This document shows, piece after piece, positions 58,924 to 64,000 of a stretch of 64,000 nucleotides of DNA. The notes below the pieces were generated by a model. That model did not search any database. It saw nothing but the letters and a program-made list of their open reading frames with translations, and was not told where the DNA came from. The DNA is from an uncultured Bacteroidales bacterium (GTDB taxonomy: Bacteria > Bacteroidota > Bacteroidia > Bacteroidales > WCHB1-69), in the NCBI GenBank assembly GCA_900317715.1, contig ONHS01000007.1, forward strand, positions 1-64,000. Direction: 5' to 3'. Position numbers and translations under genes: made by a program. Within the stretch, counting starts at the first letter, position 1, and each line of letters opens with the position of its first letter.

Positions 58924-60057
58924 ATGGAGTACCCCTTCAAATATTTCGCCTTTATCAGCTGTAGCTCAAAGGATTCCACCTGGGGCAAACGGTTGCAGAA
59001 GAAGATGGAGAGCCAGCGGATGCCGGCCACGCTCTGTCACGAGCGCGGGTGGAAGCGCACCCCCATGAACCCTGTCTTCTTCGCCCCCACCGACATCCAG
59101 CCCGGCAGTCTGTCGGAAGAGCTCCACAAACGGCTGGAGGCCTCCCGGTACCTCATCGTCATCTGCTCGCCAAACTCCGCAAAATCGGATTGGGTGAGCA
59201 TGGAAATCGAATATTTTTACCAATTGGGGCGCGGCAGCAACATCCATTTCTTTATTGTAGATGGGACGCCTCATAGCAACGACCCGCAGACCGAGTGTTT
59301 CAACCCGGTGATAGACCGTCTCGGCATCCCGGAAATTCTCGGTGCCAACATCAACGAAAAATACTTCAAACAGCCGCGGCTGAACCGCGAGCGCGCATAC
59401 GTGCAACTCTTCTCCAAACTGCTGGAGGTGGATTTCGACACCATTTGGCAGCGACACAAACGCAGAACCAAAAGGAAAGTCGCGGCATGGAGCATCGGGG
59501 GCTTAGCCATCTTGGCCGCCATCATTGCGACGATGATCGCCAGCAGACCTGCGGACGTGCGCTTGCAGGTGCACGAAGCCTCTGTACACAACGACAACCT
59601 GCCGCCCATGAGGAATGCGGTGGTCACCCTGAGCGCAGACAACATCCAGGAAATCGACACGTTGCAGGACTTTGGCGACCAAGCGCTGTTCCTAAACATT
59701 CCGCACAAGTACCTGAACAAACCCGTCCGAATCACCGTGGTTTGCGAGGATTTCCTTCCCACCGACACGACCGTCGTGCTGAGTCGCCAAGTATCGGTCA
59801 ACCTTTCCAGAGACCCGAAAAAGTATGGCGACATCCGGTTCCGTCTTTGGGACTGGGAAACGGAAAGAGTTGTCCCGGGGGTGTCGGTGGAAATTGCCGG
59901 ACAAACCGCCATATCGGACGCCAGCGGATGGGTCACCCTCTCCGTGCCCTTGGAGAAACAGCGGAAAACCTACCCCATAACCGCCTCTGTCATGTTGCAC
60001 GAGGACAGCCTCTTCATGCCCTGCGGCAACGACTACTATATGTTTATCAATGAATAA
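58924..60057 (+). CDS. Membrane-anchored TIR-domain protein with extracytoplasmic beta domains
   Basis: 377 residues from ATG at 58924 (MEYPFKYFAFISCSSKDSTW). A TTG at 58897 that overlaps the upstream stop (TTGA) is an alternative start. Residues 4-150 form a TIR fold: FAFISCSSKDSTW box 1, YLIVICSPNSAKSDW box 2-like, and a glutamate in WVSMEIEYF (E94 or E96) at the place of the NADase catalytic Glu. A single TM at about 187-207 follows a KRRTKRK stop-transfer signal, so TIR is cytoplasmic. The outer part (210-377) has two Ig/PEGA-like repeats (VRLQVHEASVHNDN; IRFRLWDWETERVVPG then SDASGWVTLSVPL). TIR enzymes in immune systems deplete NAD or make cyclic ADPR variants. It starts 24 bases after the RyR gene. 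Confidence 0.85.
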   Translation: MEYPFKYFAFISCSSKDSTWGKRLQKKMESQRMPATLCHERGWKRTPMNPVFFAPTDIQPGSLSEELHKRLEASRYLIVICSPNSAKSDWVSMEIEYFYQLGRGSNIHFFIVDGTPHSNDPQTECFNPVIDRLGIPEILGANINEKYFKQPRLNRERAYVQLFSKLLEVDFDTIWQRHKRRTKRKVAAWSIGGLAILAAIIATMIASRPADVRLQVHEASVHNDNLPPMRNAVVTLSADNIQEIDTLQDFGDQALFLNIPHKYLNKPVRITVVCEDFLPTDTTVVLSRQVSVNLSRDPKKYGDIRFRLWDWETERVVPGVSVEIAGQTAISDASGWVTLSVPLEKQRKTYPITASVMLHEDSLFMPCGNDYYMFINE

Positions 60058-60077
60058 CCCACCAAATCCGTATATCA

Positions 60078-62261
60078 ATGAAACATTTCATCACCACTTT
60101 ACTATTATTGGCTGGAATCATCCATTTTGCAGCCGCCCAAAACGTTCAAACCGGCTACGTGAAGACCCGCGGGCGGTTGGACAAGAACAATCAAGTCATT
60201 CCCGGCATTCGGCTGAGCGGCGTATCCATCGTGCTGATGGGAGGACATTCGACCGTGAGTGATGCGGACGGCAATTTCCGTTTGACGATTCCCGGGGAGA
60301 AGTTCTATCTGCAAAGTGTTCAGAAGCAGAATTATGTGCTTTCCGACCCGGAAGTGCTCAAAAAGCAATACTATTGCTCTGCCAATCCCTTAGTTATCAC
60401 CATGGACGACCCGAATGTTCAAAAATCGGATTTGCTGGCCAAGGAAAGGAAATTGCGGCGCGAACTGGAACAGCGACTGCGGGACCGCGAGGACGAAATC
60501 GAGGCCATGAACATCTCGTTGGAAGAGAAGAACAAGCAACTGTCGCAGATCAACCGTGAAAGAGACGACAATGAAAAGATTGTCAAACAGTTAGCCGAGT
60601 ACTACACTACCCTTGACTATGATCTTTTGGATGAATTCCAACGTCAGGTGAACTACCTCTTAGAGCAAGGAGATCTGGAGAAGGCGGATTCCATGCTGCG
60701 TTCCCGTGGCGATTTGAAGAACCGCATCTTGGAGGTGAGAAAGGAGCAGGAAATCGAAAGCAAGGAAGCAAAAGAGCTCAAGCAGCGGCAAGAGAAATTG
60801 GATGAGAGCAAAGCGGGCACGCAACGGAAGTTGGAAACCATTGCCGCCGACTGTTTTAACTTCTATCAGCGCTTCCTATTGGCGCACCAGAACGACTCCG
60901 CCGCCTATTATTTGGAACTGCGGGCGAACTTGGACACCACCAATGTGGAGTGGCAAATGGATGCAGGAGCATTCCTTGAGGAGTATATGGCCAACTATGA
61001 CAAGACCTTGTTTTACTATCAGCGTGCGTTGCGCCATGCCATGGCCTTGTTCGGCGAAAAGAATCTGTTAGTGGCGACCTGTTACTGCAATATGGGAGCC
61101 ACCCTCACCCTTCAGGGCAAACATGCGGAGGCCTTGTCGGTGTTAAACAAATCCTTGGAAATCAGGAAGGAACTGTTGGACGAGAACCACCCCGACATAG
61201 CCACCACCTATAACAATATCGGTGCCGTCTATGACATGCAAGGCGAATATCCCTCTGCCCTGGAATACAACCAGAAAGCGTTGAACATCAGACTGGCTGT
61301 TTTCGGTGAAACGCACCGGGACGTGGCGCGCAGCTATAACAGTCTGGGCAAAAACAACAACTACATGGGAAACTATGCCACTGCCATCGAGTGTTTCGAG
61401 AAAGCATTGGACATCAACAAACGACTCAACGAAGAGCAGAGCTCCGATGTAGCCCTGATTTACAACAACTTGGGCAGCGTCTATTTTGCGAACAAAGAAT
61501 ACGACAAAGTGCTGGAATACAACCAAAAAGCTTTGGACATCTGGTTGCAAATCTATCACGAGAACCATCCTCAAGTGGCGTTGGCTTACAGCAACATCGG
61601 GGTGGCTTACAACAAGATGGGGCAACTGGACAAAGCAGTGGAATACGACCTTAAAGCATTGAATATCAAGAAATCCATCTATGGCGCGGAGCATCCGGAT
61701 TTAGCCATCAGCTACAACAATGTCGCCACCGACTACCTTCTGATGAAGGATAATGCCAAGGCTATGGAATATTACGAGATGGCCGTGGAAATATTGAAGA
61801 ACTTCTACGGAGACAAGCATCCCGATTTGGCGACCATCTACAAAAACATGGGCAAGGCCAGCTCCAAACAGGGCGACCACAACAAAGCGATAGAATACTA
61901 CCAAAAGGCGTTGGACATCCGAAAATCCGTTTTCGGGGAGGTGCACCCCGAGGTGGCCGTCAGTTACAATAACATAGGTGCTGAATATGCGGCTGTCAAA
62001 GACTATGACAAAGCATTGAAGTCCATGCAGAAAGCCCTGAAAATCAGACGCGCCTTCTACAAGGAGAACAACTATGACATCGCCGTGGACTACGGCAACA
62101 TCGGCTTTATTTACAATGCGATGGGGAAAACCAACAAAGCGGTGAAGAACCTTCAGAAAGCCCTGTCCATCCTCAAGACCATCCCCGACATCAAGCCCTC
62201 CATCCTTGAGGCCTATCAGGCCATGATTGACGAAGTGAAGGAGGGAGCAAAAAAGAAATAG
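60078..62261 (+). CDS. Secreted coiled-coil and TPR protein
   Basis: 727 residues with signal peptide (MKHFITTLLLLAGIIHFAAA). Residues 22-115: carboxypeptidase-regulatory-like sandwich (GVSIVLMGGHSTVSDADGNF). Residues 118-275: charged coiled coil (AKERKLRRELEQRLRDREDE...). Residues 285-720: about ten kinesin-light-chain-like TPRs of 42 residues (AEALSVLNKSLEIRKELLDE, NHPDIATTYNNIGAVYDMQG). It should be periplasmic or on the outer membrane. It follows the TIR gene by 20 bases. The beta domain type matches the outer part of the TIR protein, so the two may touch across the inner membrane, e.g. as sensor input to TIR. No enzyme signature seen. Confidence 0.87.
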   Translation: MKHFITTLLLLAGIIHFAAAQNVQTGYVKTRGRLDKNNQVIPGIRLSGVSIVLMGGHSTVSDADGNFRLTIPGEKFYLQSVQKQNYVLSDPEVLKKQYYCSANPLVITMDDPNVQKSDLLAKERKLRRELEQRLRDREDEIEAMNISLEEKNKQLSQINRERDDNEKIVKQLAEYYTTLDYDLLDEFQRQVNYLLEQGDLEKADSMLRSRGDLKNRILEVRKEQEIESKEAKELKQRQEKLDESKAGTQRKLETIAADCFNFYQRFLLAHQNDSAAYYLELRANLDTTNVEWQMDAGAFLEEYMANYDKTLFYYQRALRHAMALFGEKNLLVATCYCNMGATLTLQGKHAEALSVLNKSLEIRKELLDENHPDIATTYNNIGAVYDMQGEYPSALEYNQKALNIRLAVFGETHRDVARSYNSLGKNNNYMGNYATAIECFEKALDINKRLNEEQSSDVALIYNNLGSVYFANKEYDKVLEYNQKALDIWLQIYHENHPQVALAYSNIGVAYNKMGQLDKAVEYDLKALNIKKSIYGAEHPDLAISYNNVATDYLLMKDNAKAMEYYEMAVEILKNFYGDKHPDLATIYKNMGKASSKQGDHNKAIEYYQKALDIRKSVFGEVHPEVAVSYNNIGAEYAAVKDYDKALKSMQKALKIRRAFYKENNYDIAVDYGNIGFIYNAMGKTNKAVKNLQKALSILKTIPDIKPSILEAYQAMIDEVKEGAKKK

Positions 62262-62263
62262 AT

Positions 62264-63286
62264 ATGCCTGTCAACAGAAAAGCTTTGATGAGATATAAGG
62301 TCATTGACCGGATGTTGCGGCACGGCAAGGAGGCCACGCTCGACGAGCTGGTATATGCCTGCACCGACGAGCTGCGGAAGGAGATCTCCTACGGAAGCGT
62401 CAGCCGCCGCACCGTACAACACGACCTGCAAGAGATGCGCTACTCGGAAGCGCTCGGCTATTACGCTCCTATCGTCGTGATAAACCGTAAATTCTATTGC
62501 TATGAGGACCCCGACTACACCATCACTAAAGTGCCGCTCTCTCACGACGACCTGTTGCGGCTCACTGAGGCGGTTGATCTGTTGAAGCAGATGAGTGCCT
62601 CGCAGGGATTCGACGGCGTGGAAGACGCTGTGAACCGCCTCGAAGACCATGTGGCATCCATCCGGCAGAAGGCGAATCCGGTCATCTATCTGGAAAACAA
62701 CGAACGTTTGAAAGGATTGGGGTTTATGACCACCCTGCATGAGGCTATCATAGAACGCACGGCGCTCTCGGTCACCTACCAACCGTTCCAGCTGCCGGAA
62801 GCGATGACATTCCTGTTCTCTCCATACATATTGAAAGAGTATCGCAACCGTTGGTTCGTGTTCGGGCATCGGCACGACAGCGACAACCCCGTCATCATCA
62901 ACCTGGCGTTGGACCGCATCGTAAACCTCGTTGATGCGCCGAAGGAAACGCCTTACTTATCCAACAAAGCGTTCAATCCGAAAGAATATTTCAAGGATAT
63001 TGTGGGGGTGACTCGCAACGATGGCACCCCTGAGCATGTGGTGTTCCGAATGAATGAAAAAGAGGCCCCTTACATCCGTACTAAGCCATTGCATCCAAGC
63101 CAGCAAGAAATCGGTGTGGATGAGGAAAATGGCGTGTTATTCAGCATAGACGTGATTCCTAACCGCGAACTGGAACGCGATTTGCTCGCTTTCGGAGACG
63201 GTCTCACCGTGGTTTCGCCCCCAAAACTCCGCAAACAGCTTCGCGACACCATTCGGAATTCTCTGAAACGATATAAAACACCCTAA
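62264..63286 (+). CDS. WYL-domain transcriptional regulator
   Basis: 340 residues starting 2 bases after the TPR stop. N-terminal winged HTH (MRYKVIDRMLRHGKEATLDE, YGSVSRRTVQHDLQEMRYSE), then a WYL domain (about 150-235): IIERTALSVTYQPFQ, YILKEYRNRWFVFGHRHD, LALDRIV. A C-terminal WCX-like part (about 250-340) with VVFRMNEKEAPYIRTKPLH and DVIPNRELERDLLAFG. WYL regulators often control phage-defence loci and respond to nucleotide ligands. It is likely the repressor or sensor of this operon. Its stop overlaps the convergent nuclease gene by 4 bases. Confidence 0.9.
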   Translation: MPVNRKALMRYKVIDRMLRHGKEATLDELVYACTDELRKEISYGSVSRRTVQHDLQEMRYSEALGYYAPIVVINRKFYCYEDPDYTITKVPLSHDDLLRLTEAVDLLKQMSASQGFDGVEDAVNRLEDHVASIRQKANPVIYLENNERLKGLGFMTTLHEAIIERTALSVTYQPFQLPEAMTFLFSPYILKEYRNRWFVFGHRHDSDNPVIINLALDRIVNLVDAPKETPYLSNKAFNPKEYFKDIVGVTRNDGTPEHVVFRMNEKEAPYIRTKPLHPSQQEIGVDEENGVLFSIDVIPNRELERDLLAFGDGLTVVSPPKLRKQLRDTIRNSLKRYKTP

Positions 63287-64000
63287 ATCCCAAACACTCC
63301 CTTAATCGGATAATGGTCGGAAATCAAATTCCGGCCATATTTGTTTTCATTTAAGGTCTTGAAAATCATCGGTTTGGCATTCTTGTAAAAGATGTGGTCG
63401 ATGACGATGTTGTTGGGCGCGGAACCCCAACCGTTGAAGGTGCCCTTGCTGTCGGTCACGGGCGCGTCCTTGCGGGCCTGCTTCATCACCTTCTTCAGCG
63501 GGTCGAAAATATCGCTGTTGATGTCGGAATTGAAATCGCCGGTAAGGAATATCGGAGCCTTCTTGTCCTTCACAATCTCCTTGATACGCTGGGTGATAAG
63601 CTTCACTGACTCACGGCGCGCCACCTCACCCACGTGGTCCAGATGCGTGTTGAAACAATAGACATGCTTGCCCGTCTGCTTGTCGCGGAAATAGCCCCAT
63701 GTCACAATTCTGTGACAGGCGGCATCCCACCCGCGCGAGCACACATCAGGTGTGGCACTCAGCCAGAAATCGCCGTGCTCCACGACCTCGAAACGCGCTT
63801 TGTCATAGAGGATGGCCATGTGTTCCCCTCCCTGCTTGCCGTCATCACGACCCACACCAATGTAGCCATACTTTGGCAAACTTTGGAGTAGATATTCCAA
63901 CTGTACAAAATAAGCCTCCTGCACGCACAGGAAATCAGGCTTCTCCATGTTCACCATGGTCACGGAATTAGCCTTGCGGTTGTCCCAAATGTTGTCGCCG
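63283..64000 (-). CDS. Endonuclease/exonuclease/phosphatase family protein, 5' end outside the window
   Basis: At least 238 residues visible (63283-63999), open at the right edge. The visible N-terminus GDNIWDNRKANSVTMVNMEK shows the family's opening YNIR..DG.N.WDNRK, so the true start lies beyond 64000. EEP motifs: PDFLCVQEAY with the metal Glu, FNTHLDHVGEVAR, FLTGDFNSDINS, and the final SDHYPIKGVF with catalytic His. Members cut DNA, RNA or phosphoinositides; context gives no substrate. Convergent with the WYL gene with a 4-base overlap of the 3' ends. Confidence 0.9.
   Translation of the reverse strand, partial: GDNIWDNRKANSVTMVNMEKPDFLCVQEAYFVQLEYLLQSLPKYGYIGVGRDDGKQGGEHMAILYDKARFEVVEHGDFWLSATPDVCSRGWDAACHRIVTWGYFRDKQTGKHVYCFNTHLDHVGEVARRESVKLITQRIKEIVKDKKAPIFLTGDFNSDINSDIFDPLKKVMKQARKDAPVTDSKGTFNGWGSAPNNIVIDHIFYKNAKPMIFKTLNENKYGRNLISDHYPIKGVFGI

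Noticed and set aside
63283-64000. Endonuclease as an effector of the TIR operon
   Set aside because: It is on the opposite strand and convergent; EEP proteins of this type are common housekeeping or secreted enzymes.

Overview
The window looks like chromosomal DNA of an anaerobic Bacteroidota, most likely Bacteroidales. The signs are several secreted proteins with type IX secretion (T9SS) C-terminal sorting domains, a gingipain-family C25 protease, SGXXG/LXXC-type lipoproteins, Fibrobacter-succinogenes-type (FISUMP) surface domains, many upstream TAnnTTTG boxes (the Bacteroidota -7 element), and clean housekeeping genes (clpB, prmC, fumC, agmatinase, tgt). No rRNA, tRNA or CRISPR array was recognised.

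Layout. 0-3.5 kb: two lipoproteins and a HipBA-like pair. 3.5-5.7 kb: DUF1294 protein and an AbiE-type toxin-antitoxin pair whose toxin carries C-terminal WG repeats. 5.7-9.1 kb: a PaaK-like adenylate-forming ligase, a sigma-70-like regulator, and debris (a DUF1016 nuclease remnant, a large inverted repeat). 9.1-26.2 kb, all on the minus strand: a type II fatty-acid/polyketide cluster resembling aryl-polyene pigment loci (two ACPs, two ketosynthases, a chain-length factor, a half-size ketosynthase-like protein, two hot-dog dehydratases, acyltransferases, GT2, LolA-like carrier, an MMPL exporter fused to an acyltransferase, FAD oxidoreductase), followed by a secreted esterase-like hydrolase and a very large M14 carboxypeptidase. 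No ketoreductase or ammonia lyase is visible. 26-32 kb: beta-helix lipoprotein, a PHP/DRTGG/ATPase trio known from hydrogenase loci, a T9SS protein. 32-45.6 kb: clpB, prmC, a DoxX-like protein, DUF1599, C25 protease, agmatinase, porin, fumC.

45.6-53.4 kb is an accessory island: hicB with a nonsense-broken hicA, a REP-associated tyrosine transposase (RAYT) surrounded by its presumed REP hairpins and bracketed by 65-bp direct repeats, a long structured hairpin, and a 1851-residue FISUMP surface protein. 53.4-56.4 kb holds a frameshifted tgt, a glycosyltransferase and an ECF sigma factor.

56.6-63.3 kb is the most interesting part: two paralogous small HTH proteins, then a tightly packed run of sigma-70-like factor, a protein fusing an anti-sigma-like N-terminus, a papain-fold (C39-like) domain and an RyR domain, a membrane TIR protein, a secreted coiled-coil/TPR protein and a WYL-domain regulator. 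Gene overlaps of a few bases argue for one operon. It has the parts of a sensing/immune signalling system that I cannot match to a named one.

A second theme is the intergenic DNA. Many operon ends carry degenerate tandem tracts of 7-base units (TGACGTR, TAGTTAG/CAGTTAG, TTTGAAC, GAAACYT, CCCTAAA, GGCTATT). Several begin inside the preceding gene and supply its stop codon.
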